A program made the position numbers and the translations under genes. Shown here one piece after another: positions 41,662 through 50,493 of a DNA stretch of 64,000 nt. The stretch's first letter is position 1, and every line of letters begins with the position of its first letter. Under the pieces are notes generated by a model. That model saw only the letters and a list, made by a program, of their open reading frames with translations. It was not told the origin of the DNA and ran no database searches. Source of the stretch: Mycobacteriales bacterium (GTDB lineage: Bacteria; Actinomycetota; Actinomycetes; Mycobacteriales; CADCTP01); contig DASYKU010000008.1 of assembly GCA_035995165.1 (NCBI GenBank), positions 45,896 through 109,895 on the forward strand, in the 5' to 3' direction.

Positions 41662-44330
41662 CGCCGCAGCCGCGTCATCGGAGCGGCCGGCAGCGAGAGC
41701 ACCATCGTCAGGCCGCCGCCCGGGGTGTGGTCGGGGTAGAGCAGGCCGTCCATCGCGTCGGCCAGCCCCCGGGACAGCGCCAGCCCGAGCCCGACGCCGG
41801 CGGTGTTGTCCCGGTCACCGAGCCGCTGGAACGGCACGAAGATCCGGTCCCAGTCCGACTCCGGCACGCCCCGGCCGAAGTCGATCACCCGGACCTCGAC
41901 CCGGTCCCGGTGCGCACTGCCGGTGATCCGCGGCGGGTCGTTCGCCGGCGAGTGCCGGACCGCGTTGGCCGCGACGTTGACGAGGATCCGCTCCAGCAGG
42001 CCCGGGTCCGCCATCACCTCCGGCAGCTCCATCTCCAGCGTCATCTCGATCCCGGCCCCGTCCGGTCCCAGCTCCCGCAGCACCGCCGGCAGCACGTCCT
42101 CCAACCCGACGCGCTGCGGGAAGACCGCGAGCGCCCCGGCCTGCAGCCGGGACAGGTCGAGCAGGTTCTCCACCAGCCGGGTCAGCCGGTCCAGCGACTC
42201 GTCCGCGGTGGCCAGCAGCTCGGCGCGCTCGGGTTCGCTCCACGGCACCCCGTCGCTGCGCAGCGCCGAGACCGAGGCCTTGGCCGAGGCCAGCGGGGAA
42301 CGCAGGTCGTGGCTGACGGCGGCCAGCAGCGCGGTCCGGGTCCGGTCGACCTCGGCCAGCGGCTCGGCCTCGGCCACCGCCTGCGCCAGCCGGCGCTGCC
42401 GCAGCGCGACCGCGGCCTGGGCCCCGAACGCGGCCAGCACCCGGCGGTCCTCCGCCGCCAGCGGGCGTCCCCGCAGCACCAGCGCGAGGTCGTCGCCGAC
42501 CGGCACGTCCACGTCGCCGTTCTCGGGCCGCACGCACGGGTCCGGACCGGAGCTGGCGACCACGTGCCACCCGTGCCGCTCCACCCCACCCGGCCGGGCG
42601 TCCGCCGCCGGGGCCCGCTCCGGCACCACCGGCCCGGCCGGCGGTGTCTTCGGGTCGCCCGGCCACCCGGCATCCTCCGGGGTGCGGTCCGGAGCCGGTG
42701 GCGTACTCGGGGCGGTGTCCGACGCCGGGGCCGGGCCGCGTTCGAGGAGGGTGGCGGAGGCCATGCCGAAGCTCTCGCGGACCCGGTCGAGCAGGGCGGT
42801 GAGCGCGGTCTCGCCGCGCAGCACGTCCCCGGCCAGCGTGGACAGCGTCTCGGCCTCGGCGGTGGCCCGGGCGGCCTGGCTGCTGCGCCGCGCCGCCAGG
42901 TCGACCACCCAGCTCACCATCACCGCGACCGCGAGGAACACGACCAGCGCGAGCGCGTTGTTCCGCTCCGCGATCGCGAACCGGCCGGTCGGCTGGGTGA
43001 AGAACCAGTTCAGCAGCAGCGAGGCGGCGACCGCCGCGGCCACCGCCGGCCAGAGCCCGCCGACCAGCGCGGCCCCGATCACCGCGACCAGGAACACCAG
43101 CACGTCGCTGGTCAGGTTCAGCGCGTCCCGGAGGCTCGAGAGCACCAGCGTCAGCAGCGGCAGCGCGACCACCGCCGTGACCAGGCCGGCCAGCCGCCGG
43201 CGCAGGGTCAACCCGGCCGAGAGCCGCGGCAGCCGGCCCCGCCCGCGCCCGACCTGCTCGTGGGTGACCATGTGCACGTCGATCGAGCCGGACTGCGCGG
43301 TGACCGTCACGCCGATCCCGGGCGAGAACAGCTGCGCCAGCCGGCCCCGCCGGGACGCCCCGAGCACGAGCTGCGTCGCGTTCTCGGCCCGGGCGAAGTC
43401 CAGCATCGCCCGCGGCACGTCGTCGCCGACGATCTGGTGGTACGTCCCGCCGAGGCTCTCCACCAGCACCCGCTGCCGGGCGAGGGTCGCGGGGTCCGCG
43501 CCGGTCAGCCCGTCGGAACGGGTGACGTGCACGGCGAGCAGGTCGGCACCGGTGTTCCGGGCCGCGATCCGGGCCGCCCGGCGCACGAGCGTGTCTCCTT
43601 CCGGTCCGCCGGTGAGCGCGACGACGACGCGCTCCCGGGTCTCCCAGGTCGAGGTGATGCCGTGGTCGGTCCGGTAGCGGTCGAGCTGTTCCTCGACCGT
43701 CCCGGCCAGCCAGAGCAGCGCCAGCTCCCGGAGGGCGGTCAGGTTGCCCACCCGGAAGTAGTTGCCGAGCGCGGCGTCCACCTTGTCGGCCGCGTACACG
43801 TTGCCGTGGGCCATCCGGCGCCGCAGCGCCTCCGGCGTCAGGTCGACCAGCTCCACCTGGTCGGCCGCCCGGACCACCTCGTCCGGCACGGTCTCCCGCT
43901 GCGGCACCCCGGTGATCGTCTCGACCACGTCGTTGAGCGACTCGAGGTGCTGCACGTTCACCGTGGTCAGCACGTCGATCCCGGCCGCGACCAGGTCCTC
44001 GACGTCCTGCCAGCGCTTGCCGTGCCGGCCGCCGGGGACGTTGGTGTGGGCGAGCTCGTCCACGACCGCGACCTGCGGCCGGCGGGCCAGCACGGCGTCG
44101 GCGTCGAGCTCCTCGAAGGCGGCGCCGCGGTAGTCGACCGTGACCCGCGGCAACACCTCGAGCCCGTCGAGCAGCTCCGCGGTACGGGCCCGGCCGTGGG
44201 TCTCGACCAGCCCGACCACCACGTCGGTGCCGCGCTGCAGCCGCCGGTGCGCCTCACCCAGCATCGCGTACGTCTTGCCGACGCCAGGAGCCGCGCCGAG
44301 ATAGATCCGCAGCTCACCGCGCTCCCCCAT
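41658..44330 (-). CDS. kdpD: KdpD sensor histidine kinase
   Basis: 890 residues, full length. The N-terminal KdpD domain has the Walker A motif GAAPGVGKTYAML and TNVPGGRHGKRWQDVEDL. A universal-stress-protein domain (about 230-350) follows, then four membrane helices (about 370-470), a long Pro-rich linker, and the kinase with phospho-acceptor His674 in AAVSHDLRSPLASAKA and G boxes DFGRGV and GVGLGLALSRGLAD. It senses potassium or turgor. Nothing in it looks damaged, in contrast to the adjoining kdpC. Confidence 0.95.
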   Translation of the reverse strand: MGERGELRIYLGAAPGVGKTYAMLGEAHRRLQRGTDVVVGLVETHGRARTAELLDGLEVLPRVTVDYRGAAFEELDADAVLARRPQVAVVDELAHTNVPGGRHGKRWQDVEDLVAAGIDVLTTVNVQHLESLNDVVETITGVPQRETVPDEVVRAADQVELVDLTPEALRRRMAHGNVYAADKVDAALGNYFRVGNLTALRELALLWLAGTVEEQLDRYRTDHGITSTWETRERVVVALTGGPEGDTLVRRAARIAARNTGADLLAVHVTRSDGLTGADPATLARQRVLVESLGGTYHQIVGDDVPRAMLDFARAENATQLVLGASRRGRLAQLFSPGIGVTVTAQSGSIDVHMVTHEQVGRGRGRLPRLSAGLTLRRRLAGLVTAVVALPLLTLVLSSLRDALNLTSDVLVFLVAVIGAALVGGLWPAVAAAVAASLLLNWFFTQPTGRFAIAERNNALALVVFLAVAVMVSWVVDLAARRSSQAARATAEAETLSTLAGDVLRGETALTALLDRVRESFGMASATLLERGPAPASDTAPSTPPAPDRTPEDAGWPGDPKTPPAGPVVPERAPAADARPGGVERHGWHVVASSGPDPCVRPENGDVDVPVGDDLALVLRGRPLAAEDRRVLAAFGAQAAVALRQRRLAQAVAEAEPLAEVDRTRTALLAAVSHDLRSPLASAKASVSALRSDGVPWSEPERAELLATADESLDRLTRLVENLLDLSRLQAGALAVFPQRVGLEDVLPAVLRELGPDGAGIEMTLEMELPEVMADPGLLERILVNVAANAVRHSPANDPPRITGSAHRDRVEVRVIDFGRGVPESDWDRIFVPFQRLGDRDNTAGVGLGLALSRGLADAMDGLLYPDHTPGGGLTMVLSLPAAPMTRLRR

Positions 44331-44334
44331 GACG

Positions 44335-44886
44335 TCAGGGTGCCACGGGCGCGATGCGGTCCAGCGCCAGGTTGAGCGTCAGCACGTTCACCCCGGGCTC
44401 ACCGAGGAAGCCGAGCTGACGGCCGGTCGTGTTGTCGTGCACCAGCTGCCGGACCCGGTCGAGGCCGAGATTCCGCTCATGGGCGATCCGGGGCACCTGC
44501 AGCGCCGCGTACGCCGGGCTGATGACCGGGTCGAGCCCGCTGCCGCTGGCCGTCACCGCGTCCGGCGGCACCACCGGGTCCGCCGGGGCATCACCCCGGA
44601 TCGGCACGATCCGGCCGGTCGCGATGTCGGTGTCCGCGGGCCGGCACTCGACCTTCACCCCGTCGTACTGGGCCAGGAACGGGGTGGGGGTCGTGGCGCA
44701 GGGCTCGTTCACGCTGACCACCCGCGTGATCGGAGCGCCGACGGCCGGGAACACGGCGAGCACCGCCCCCACCCCGCCGGCCGTGCAGTAAGGCCGGGAT
44801 CCGTCGATGCCCTCGAGCGTCCCGATCGCGACGCTGCGCGAGCAGACGTCGGTGAGCAGGCTCGGGCGGGTGGTGGTGTCGACCAC
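44335..44886 (-). pseudogene. kdpC: KdpC potassium-ATPase subunit lacking its N-terminus
   Basis: 183 residues are open from GTG 44886. The C-terminal part is plainly Kdp[41 protein letters not shown] and [11 protein letters not shown]. The start ([25 protein letters not shown]) matches the middle of the longer actinobacterial KdpC form. The usual first ~90 residues, with the membrane helix and the GS-LIGQ and RPS motifs, are absent, and an in-frame TGA lies about 105 nt upstream. kdpF, kdpA and kdpB, which should precede it, are missing; a lipid kinase gene of opposite orientation begins 111 bp away. Without the anchor and partner subunits it cannot form a pump. Confidence 0.8.
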
Positions 44887-44997
44887 GTCCGTCGGACGCC
44901 CCTCCGGGACGGGAGCAGCAGCCGGCCGGAGGGTGACCGCGGCGACCGGACCAGCGCCGGGGCGTGATCGACAGCGGGATCGGGTAATCCGTCAGGC

Positions 44998-45879
44998 GTG
45001 GCCGAACGCGTCGCGGTGCTCGCACACCGCAAGAAGAGGATGCACGGCGCTGGTCTGGACGCGCTGCGGGAGGCGCTGGACGAGGCCGGCGTCCAGGACC
45101 CGCTCTGGTACGAGGTGGCCAAGTCCAAGAAGGCGCCGAAACAGGCCCGCAAGGCGCTGGCCGACGGGGCCGAGCTGGTGCTGGTCTGGGGCGGCGACGG
45201 GATGGTCCAGCGCTCCGCCGACGCGCTGGCCGGCTCGGGCGTCCCGGTCGGCCTGCTGCCGGCCGGCACCGCGAACCTGCTCGCCACCAACCTCGGCATC
45301 CCGCACAAGCTGGCCGAGTCCCTGCAGATCGCGCTGCACGGCCGGCGCCGCGCGCTCGATCTCGGCATCCTCGACGGCGAGCACTTCGCGGTGATGGCCG
45401 GGCTCGGCTTCGACGCCGAGCTGGTCGGCGGCGCGGACCGGCGGGCCAAGGCCCGCTTCGGCCGGCTGGCGTACGTCCGGTCCGGGCTCAGCGGCATCCG
45501 TGGCCCGCTGGTCCAGGCGCGGGTGAAGGTCGACGGCACGGTCTGGTACGAGGGCCCGGCCAGCTGCCTGCTGCTCGGCAACGTCGGGCGGATCGTCGGC
45601 GGCGTGCCGGCCTTCGACGACGCCGACCCGTCCGACGGGCTGCTCGAGGTCGGCGTCACCACCGCCTCGGGCGTGCTGCAGTGGGCCCGGACGCTCGGCC
45701 GCATCACGCTCGGCCGCTCCGAGGACTCGCGGTACGTGCGGATGACCCGCGGCACCAAGGTCTCGATCCGGCTGGACCGGCCGCTGCCGATCGAGCTGGA
45801 CGGCGGCGCCCGGGGCGAGGCCCGCAAGGCCAAGGCGGCGATCGTGCCGAACGCGCTGACGGTCTGCGTACCGCGTTGA
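44998..45879 (+). CDS. Diacylglycerol kinase family lipid kinase
   Basis: 293 residues. The catalytic-domain motif is VWGGDGMVQRSADAL, followed by GLLPAGTANLLATNL and MAGLGFDAELVGG, with a C-terminal beta domain (ASCLLLGNVGRIVGG, PSDGLLEVGVTT). It should phosphorylate diacylglycerol or a related lipid alcohol at the membrane surface. GTG 44998 has a weak ribosome site. It lies 15 bp upstream of a thioesterase gene, probably cotranscribed. Its 5' end sits beside the kdpC deletion, and its own sequence is complete. Confidence 0.92.
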   Translation: MAERVAVLAHRKKRMHGAGLDALREALDEAGVQDPLWYEVAKSKKAPKQARKALADGAELVLVWGGDGMVQRSADALAGSGVPVGLLPAGTANLLATNLGIPHKLAESLQIALHGRRRALDLGILDGEHFAVMAGLGFDAELVGGADRRAKARFGRLAYVRSGLSGIRGPLVQARVKVDGTVWYEGPASCLLLGNVGRIVGGVPAFDDADPSDGLLEVGVTTASGVLQWARTLGRITLGRSEDSRYVRMTRGTKVSIRLDRPLPIELDGGARGEARKAKAAIVPNALTVCVPR

Positions 45880-45894
45880 CCTAGGCTTTCCGCC

Positions 45895-46302
45895 GTGACG
45901 GACACGGACACGGACCTGCCCCCGGATGCCGGTGCCTTCGTCAACTGGCTGGGGCTGGAGCTGCTCGAGGTCAGCGGGGACAAGGTCGTCGCGGCCTGGG
46001 ACGTGCGGCCCGCGCACCACCAGCCGTACGGGATCGTGCACGGCGGGGTGCACTGCTCGGTGATCGAGACGGTCGCCAGCGTCGCCGCCGCGACCTGGTA
46101 CGAGCGCGGTCAGGTCGTCGGCGTGAGCAACCAGACCGACTTCCTGCGGGCGGTCCGGGACGGCCGTCTCACCGCGACCGGGACGCCGATCCACCGCGGC
46201 CGCCTGCAGCAGCTCTGGCTGGTGGAGATCCGGGACGAGAACGAGCGGATCGTCGCCCGCGGGCAGGTCCGACTGCAGAACCTGCCCGCGAACCGCGTCT
46301 AG
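45895..46302 (+). CDS. PaaI-family hotdog thioesterase
   Basis: 135 residues, one hotdog domain. The signature is PYGIVHGGVHCSVIETVASV, with the helix Glu of the ETVAS segment as the catalytic acid, then VSNQTDFLRAVRDGRLTATG and RLQQLWLVEI. Members hydrolyse acyl-CoA, often hydroxybenzoyl- or phenylacetyl-CoA. No pathway genes are adjacent. Its stop overlaps by 4 bp the stop of the convergent gene. Confidence 0.92.
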   Translation: MTDTDTDLPPDAGAFVNWLGLELLEVSGDKVVAAWDVRPAHHQPYGIVHGGVHCSVIETVASVAAATWYERGQVVGVSNQTDFLRAVRDGRLTATGTPIHRGRLQQLWLVEIRDENERIVARGQVRLQNLPANRV

Positions 46303-47252
46303 CGCGGGTCCTGGCGGTCTTCCTGGTAGTCGGGCTCGACGCCGTAGTCGATGCGCAGCCCGGCCTGGGCGAGCACCTCCGTCGGCACCTCCTGGACCGC
46401 GGTCCGCAGCGCGACCTTCGCCCCGAGGCTGCCGAACGCGACCCCGTGGGCGGCCCGCAGGAGCGGCACCAGCCAGTAGAGCTGCTGGTTCTCGAAGCCG
46501 GCCGCGGACGCCTCGCGGGCGCGGTGGTCGCGGATGACCTCGGACAGCAGCTCCCGCATCCGGGTCGCCTCGGCCCGCAGCTCCGCCGCCTCGCCGGCGT
46601 CGGCCCAGCCGGAGGCGCGCAGGACGTCGAGCACGGCGGCGGCGGCGAACTCGGCCGGGTCAGCCTCGACGTCGTCGCCGACGACGGTGCCGAGCTGCTC
46701 GGCCACCTGCTCGGCCACGACCTCGTCCGCCATCGGCGCGTCGACCGCGATGACCGCGATGACCTCGTCGGTCGTGTCGATGCCGGGCTCGGCGACCGGG
46801 GCCGCGACTGCGGTGTCCTCGACCACCTCGACCGAAGGCTCGGCGACCTCGACGGAAACGACGGAAACGGAATCGACGGAATCGGCGACCTCGACGGAAT
46901 CGGCGACCTCGACGACGGAGTCGTCCGGTCCGGCCTGATCGGATGGATCGGATGGATCGGCCTGATCGGCGTCCGCCTCGACCTCGCCCGGGACGTCGGC
47001 CGTCTCGGCCGTACCGAACCGGCCGTGGACGACCTCGCCCGAGGGCCGCTCCGGTGGACCGAACCGGCCCTGGATCAGCTCACCCGTCTCGGTGGCGGCG
47101 GCAGCGCCGTCGTCGGAGGCGTCGGGACGGGCGCCATCGCCCTCTGTGGACCCCTCAGGTGGATCCGGCAGGGGTCGCTGACGCGGCGCCACATCCACGA
47201 CGGACTGCGGCGACTCCTCGGCGGACACCGCGGACGGCGCTTCGGCTGTCAT
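46299..47252 (-). CDS. Acidic repeat-containing hypothetical protein
   Basis: 317 residues from ATG 47252, which follows GGGGGG; the frame is open to 47438. The first two thirds are disordered and acidic, with short repeats (EVADSVEVADSVDSVSVVSV; an 18-bp tandem GACGGAATCGGCGACCTC runs about 46876-46911 on the plus strand) and two copies of QGRFG/HGRFG. The C-terminal ~90 residues are ordered (RMRELLSEVIRDHRAREASA, WLVPLLRAAHGVAFGSLGAK). I do not recognise the family. There is no signal peptide, so it is probably a cytosolic scaffold-like protein. Confidence 0.7.
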   Translation of the reverse strand: MTAEAPSAVSAEESPQSVVDVAPRQRPLPDPPEGSTEGDGARPDASDDGAAAATETGELIQGRFGPPERPSGEVVHGRFGTAETADVPGEVEADADQADPSDPSDQAGPDDSVVEVADSVEVADSVDSVSVVSVEVAEPSVEVVEDTAVAAPVAEPGIDTTDEVIAVIAVDAPMADEVVAEQVAEQLGTVVGDDVEADPAEFAAAAVLDVLRASGWADAGEAAELRAEATRMRELLSEVIRDHRAREASAAGFENQQLYWLVPLLRAAHGVAFGSLGAKVALRTAVQEVPTEVLAQAGLRIDYGVEPDYQEDRQDPR

Positions 47253-47471
47253 GTCACCCCCCGTGAAAGAGGCCTGTCTGGGGGGCGCCCAGGCACGCTT
47301 CTCGACCTTCCCGGCTCCCCGGCGGGGTCCACCATAAGGGTCATGACGCCCCCGCGCGCGCCCATCTTTTGATTGACCGTGTGCGCTGCGCGTGAGAAAG
47401 GAAGGAAACGCGCCACGACACCGATGTTTCGCGCTCACGACGTGCCGCTATGTGAACGGCACGCCGGATTG

Positions 47472-48101
47472 TCAGGCGAGCAGCGCGAACCGGACGTCGA
47501 TCGCGGTCGTGACCGTGACCGGTTCCGGACGCAGCTCCAGGGTCGGCCCGGAATCGCCGGCGAAACCGAGCGCGACCGCCTTCGCCTGCGTGTACCAGCC
47601 GGTGTCACCGGGCCGGACCTCCGGCTCGGTGATCCACTCCAGCGAGCCGAGCCGCAGCTCAGCGGCCTGCGCGTAGTCGACCGCCCGCTGCCGGGCGTCG
47701 GCCACGGCCAGGCCGCGCAGCCGGCCGTGCACCGGGTTGTCCGGGTCGACGATCCACTCGGTGCTCTCCACCGCCGATCCCGGTACGGCGGCCAGCCGGG
47801 CGAGCAGGTCCCCGAACGACCCGGCCGCCGTCGCCTCGACCGTCATCACCCGTCTGGCGCTCTGCGCGGTGATCACCCGTGACTCCGACCAGACCGGGCT
47901 CAACGACACCGCGGCCGGCCGGCGCCGCAGCACCAGGTCACCGGCCGCGTCCAGAGCGGCGTCGGTGGCGGCGGACCGCTCCGCCACCAGCCCCAGCGCC
48001 TCCGCGCCCGTGGCCGCCTCGGCCTGCACCGCGAGCGTGAGCCGGACGCGGTCCGGCTCGACGTCCTCGGCCGCTCGTCCCCGTACCGTCACCGCCGCCA
48101 T
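47472..48101 (-). CDS. SIMPL (DUF541) domain protein
   Basis: 209 residues from ATG 48101. The typical start is VTVRGRAAEDVEPDRVRLTL, with the later LSPVWSES and the C-terminal pattern VALGFAGDSGPTLELRPEPV. There is no signal peptide, unlike many SIMPL proteins, so it may be cytosolic. Function in the family is poorly defined. The next upstream gene on the strand encodes a small membrane protein. Confidence 0.85.
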   Translation of the reverse strand: MAAVTVRGRAAEDVEPDRVRLTLAVQAEAATGAEALGLVAERSAATDAALDAAGDLVLRRRPAAVSLSPVWSESRVITAQSARRVMTVEATAAGSFGDLLARLAAVPGSAVESTEWIVDPDNPVHGRLRGLAVADARQRAVDYAQAAELRLGSLEWITEPEVRPGDTGWYTQAKAVALGFAGDSGPTLELRPEPVTVTTAIDVRFALLA

Positions 48102-48130
48102 GGGCTGAGCCTCCCATCCCCCGGAAGCGA

Positions 48131-48484
48131 CTATCCCCACACCTGCTTCATTCGCAGGGTCAGTACGGCGAGCACGAGCGAGGCGACGCCGGCCGCACCG
48201 GTCCCCCACTTCGTCTTCTCCGACAGCGCCCAGAGCGCGCCGAGCGGCGGCACCAGTAGAGAGGTGAGTGCGTACCCGACGAAGGTCGCGACCTCGTGCG
48301 GCCGCTCGCCGCGGATCGCCTGCACGATCGCCACCAGGACCTGGATCACGGCGGCCATCTCGACCAGCACCAGCCCGTACGCGAGCAGGGTCAGCGGGCG
48401 GCGGTCGGCCAGCGCGAAGCCGATGGTGCCGAGCCCGACCAGCACCGAGACCGCCATGACCGGGTACGCCAGCCCGTCGATCAC
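48131..48484 (-). CDS. Small membrane protein
   Basis: 117 residues with four hydrophobic segments (AYPVMAVSVLVGLGTIGFAL, TLLAYGLVLVEMAAVIQVLV, VATFVGYALTSLLVPPLGAL, GAAGVASLVLAVLTLRMKQV). Start GTG 48484 overlaps the stop of the upstream gene (GTGA). It resembles small actinobacterial integral membrane proteins of unknown role, and forms a pair with the gene before it. Confidence 0.75.
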   Translation of the reverse strand: MIDGLAYPVMAVSVLVGLGTIGFALADRRPLTLLAYGLVLVEMAAVIQVLVAIVQAIRGERPHEVATFVGYALTSLLVPPLGALWALSEKTKWGTGAAGVASLVLAVLTLRMKQVWG

Positions 48485-48897
48485 GCCCGCTCCCGGGTGT
48501 GGCGCAGCCAGAGCAGGCCCAGGATCGGCAGCACCAGCGGCACGAACCCGTAGCCCTCGCCGTACCCGGACCAGACCGTGGCGTCCGGGAAGTCGTCCGG
48601 CTGGGCCAGGCTGATCGAGCCGACCACCAGCACGCCGATCAGCTCTACGCTGACGGCGACCGTGGCCAGCCGGCGGCCGGCCGGGCCGGAGCGCGCGAGC
48701 CCGACCGTGGCGCAGAGATAGATGACGGCCGCGAACGCCGACAGCACGTACGCCAGCGGCGCATCCGAGAACTTCGTCGCGATCTGGACCGCCGCGCGCG
48801 CGGTGGCCGACAGCGCGAAGATCCCGTACACGAGCACGAGCAGCCGCCCGGGACCCGACGACGTCCGGCGGGAGCGGTGCGAGGTGCTGCCGTCCAC
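48481..48897 (-). CDS. Small membrane protein
   Basis: 138 residues from GTG 48897. Four hydrophobic segments (LLVLVYGIFALSATARAAVQ, LAYVLSAFAAVIYLCATVGL, AVSVELIGVLVVGSISL, GFVPLVLPILGLLWL) follow a basic N-terminus (SHRSRRTSSG). Translationally coupled to the next gene. The same architecture is common in actinomycetes, but no function is known to me. It is divergent from corA across 48 bp. Confidence 0.78.
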   Translation of the reverse strand: MDGSTSHRSRRTSSGPGRLLVLVYGIFALSATARAAVQIATKFSDAPLAYVLSAFAAVIYLCATVGLARSGPAGRRLATVAVSVELIGVLVVGSISLAQPDDFPDATVWSGYGEGYGFVPLVLPILGLLWLRHTRERA

Positions 48898-48945
48898 GCC
48901 CGGCAACCTACTGGCCGCGTGACATCCTGACCGCAGGAGGGTGCC

Positions 48946-50094
48946 GTGCTGCCTGGACGCGAGACCGCTCGGCGCTGGCTGGCGCGCGCGGTCGAACGCG
49001 GGCTGACCGGCGGGCCGCTCGACGTCCTGGAGCCGCGGACGCCGGCCGCGCGGCGGCCGGGCGAGCCGGACCACCTCGGCCCGGTCGAGCTGGACGGGAC
49101 GGTCGCGGACTGCGCGGTCTACGACGGCGGCAAGCGGCGCGGCGGCCGGCTCACGGTCCCGGACGCCCGGCGCGCGGCCCGTACGGTCCGGGACGGGTTC
49201 GTCTGGCTCGGCCTGGTCGAGCCGACGGTGCAGCAGATCGCCGCGGTCGCCACCGAGTTCGACCTGCCGCCGCTGGCGGTCGAGGACGCGGTCAAGGCGC
49301 ACCAGCGCCCCAAGCTGGAACGGTACGGCGACGTGCTGTTCGTCGTGGTCAAGCCGGTCCGCTACGTCGACCACGTCGAGATCGTGGAGGTCGACGAGGT
49401 CGCGGTATTCCTGGGCGAGACGTTCGTGGTGACCGTCCGGCACGGCGACAACGACGTGGTCAGCCGGGTTCGCAAGGACCTCGACGACGACTCCGACCTG
49501 CTCGGGCGGGGCCCGTCCGCGGTGCTCTACCGGCTGCTCGACATCGTCGTGGACGGCTACGAGAGCGTCGCCGGCGAGATCGACGTCGACGTCAGCGACA
49601 TCGAGGTGCAGGTCTTCGGCGGCGACCAGAGCAACCACAGCGAGCGGATCTACAAGCTCAAGCGCGAGGTGCTGCAGTTCCGCAGCGCCGTGCAGCCGCT
49701 GGCGCCGGCGGTGGAGGAGCTGGCCGCCGGAGCCGTCCCGGGCGTCGACCCGAAGACGGTCGAGTACTTCCGGGACGTGCACGACCACCTGCTGCGGGTC
49801 GGCGACCGCATCGACGGCTACGACAACCTGCTCACCGGTGTGCTGCAGGCCGACCTGGCCCGGGTCGCGGTGCAGCAGAACCAGGCCGCGGCACGGCAGA
49901 ACGAGGACGTCCGCAAGATCAGCGCCTGGGCTGCGATCGCGCTGGTGCCGACCGCGATCGCCGGCATCTACGGGATGAACTTCGACAACATGCCGGAGCT
50001 GCACACCCACTACGGCTACTTCGTCGTGCTCGGCGTGATCCTGGTCGCCTGCGTCGGGCTCTACCTCCAGTTCCGCCGCCGGCACTGGCTCTGA
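48946..50094 (+). CDS. corA: CorA-type magnesium/cobalt transporter
   Basis: 382 residues. GTG 48946 follows AGGAGGGT. The long N-terminal cytosolic domain (VWLGLVEPTVQQIAAVATEF, AHQRPKLERYGDVLFVVVKP, SERIYKLKREVLQFRSAVQP) leads to two membrane helices at the C-terminus, with the selectivity motif YGMNF between them and a basic end. It has an N-terminal extension of about 60 residues rich in Arg/Pro. Confidence 0.95.
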   Translation: MLPGRETARRWLARAVERGLTGGPLDVLEPRTPAARRPGEPDHLGPVELDGTVADCAVYDGGKRRGGRLTVPDARRAARTVRDGFVWLGLVEPTVQQIAAVATEFDLPPLAVEDAVKAHQRPKLERYGDVLFVVVKPVRYVDHVEIVEVDEVAVFLGETFVVTVRHGDNDVVSRVRKDLDDDSDLLGRGPSAVLYRLLDIVVDGYESVAGEIDVDVSDIEVQVFGGDQSNHSERIYKLKREVLQFRSAVQPLAPAVEELAAGAVPGVDPKTVEYFRDVHDHLLRVGDRIDGYDNLLTGVLQADLARVAVQQNQAAARQNEDVRKISAWAAIALVPTAIAGIYGMNFDNMPELHTHYGYFVVLGVILVACVGLYLQFRRRHWL

Positions 50095-50107
50095 CCGGCC
50101 TCTCCGC

Positions 50108-50136
50108 TTGACGCCGTCCCGCGTCGCCGCCATAGT
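50108..50136 (+). promoter_or_regulatory. Promoter of the ArsR/SRPBCC operon
   Basis: -35 TTGACG (50108-50113) and -10 CATAGT (50131-50136) are separated by exactly 17 nt. A start near 50143 would place the transcription start inside the first operator half-site. Confidence 0.65.
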
Positions 50137-50167
50137 CAACCCGACGGTTTATCAACCGAGAGGTTGA
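50136..50167 (+). promoter_or_regulatory. Tandem ArsR operators
   Basis: Two back-to-back 16-bp dyads: TCAACC-N4-GGTTTA (50136-50151) and TCAACC-N4-GGTTGA (50152-50167), the second a perfect inverted repeat. They begin at the last base of the -10 box and end 2 nt before the ATG, so binding would block both transcription and translation initiation. Confidence 0.75.
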
Positions 50168-50169
50168 GC

Positions 50170-50493
50170 ATGAGCGACCTGGACACCACGTTCGCGGCGC
50201 TGGCCGACCCGGTGCGGCGGGCGATCATCACCCGGCTCGCCGTGGGCGATGCGACGGTGAACGAGCTGGCCGAGCCGTTCCCGATCAGCCTGCAGGCGGT
50301 GTCCAAGCACCTGAAGGTGCTGGAGCGGGCGGGCCTGATCACCCGCGGCCGCGACGCCCAGCGACGGCCGTGCCGGCTGGCGCCCGAGCCGCTGGCCGAG
50401 ACCGCCGACTGGATCGCCGCGCACCGCCGCCGCACCGAGGAACGCTACGACCGGCTCGCGCAGCTGCTCGCCGAGACCAAGGAGCAGGGATGA
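50170..50493 (+). CDS. ArsR-family transcriptional regulator
   Basis: 107 residues from ATG 50170 (a TTG at 50164 is the alternative). Winged helix: ADPVRRAIITRLAVGDATVNEL, PISLQAVSKHLKVLERAGLI. No CxC metal motif is seen, so it belongs to the non-metal ArsR type that is often paired with an SRPBCC protein. It probably represses its own operon through the tandem dyads in its promoter. ATGA overlap with the following gene indicates coupled translation. Confidence 0.93.
   Translation: MSDLDTTFAALADPVRRAIITRLAVGDATVNELAEPFPISLQAVSKHLKVLERAGLITRGRDAQRRPCRLAPEPLAETADWIAAHRRRTEERYDRLAQLLAETKEQG

Noticed and set aside
44591..45025. Alternative reading frame extending kdpC upstream
   Set aside because: The frame is different from that of KdpC, carries no KdpC motif, and the true frame has a stop about 105 nt upstream.
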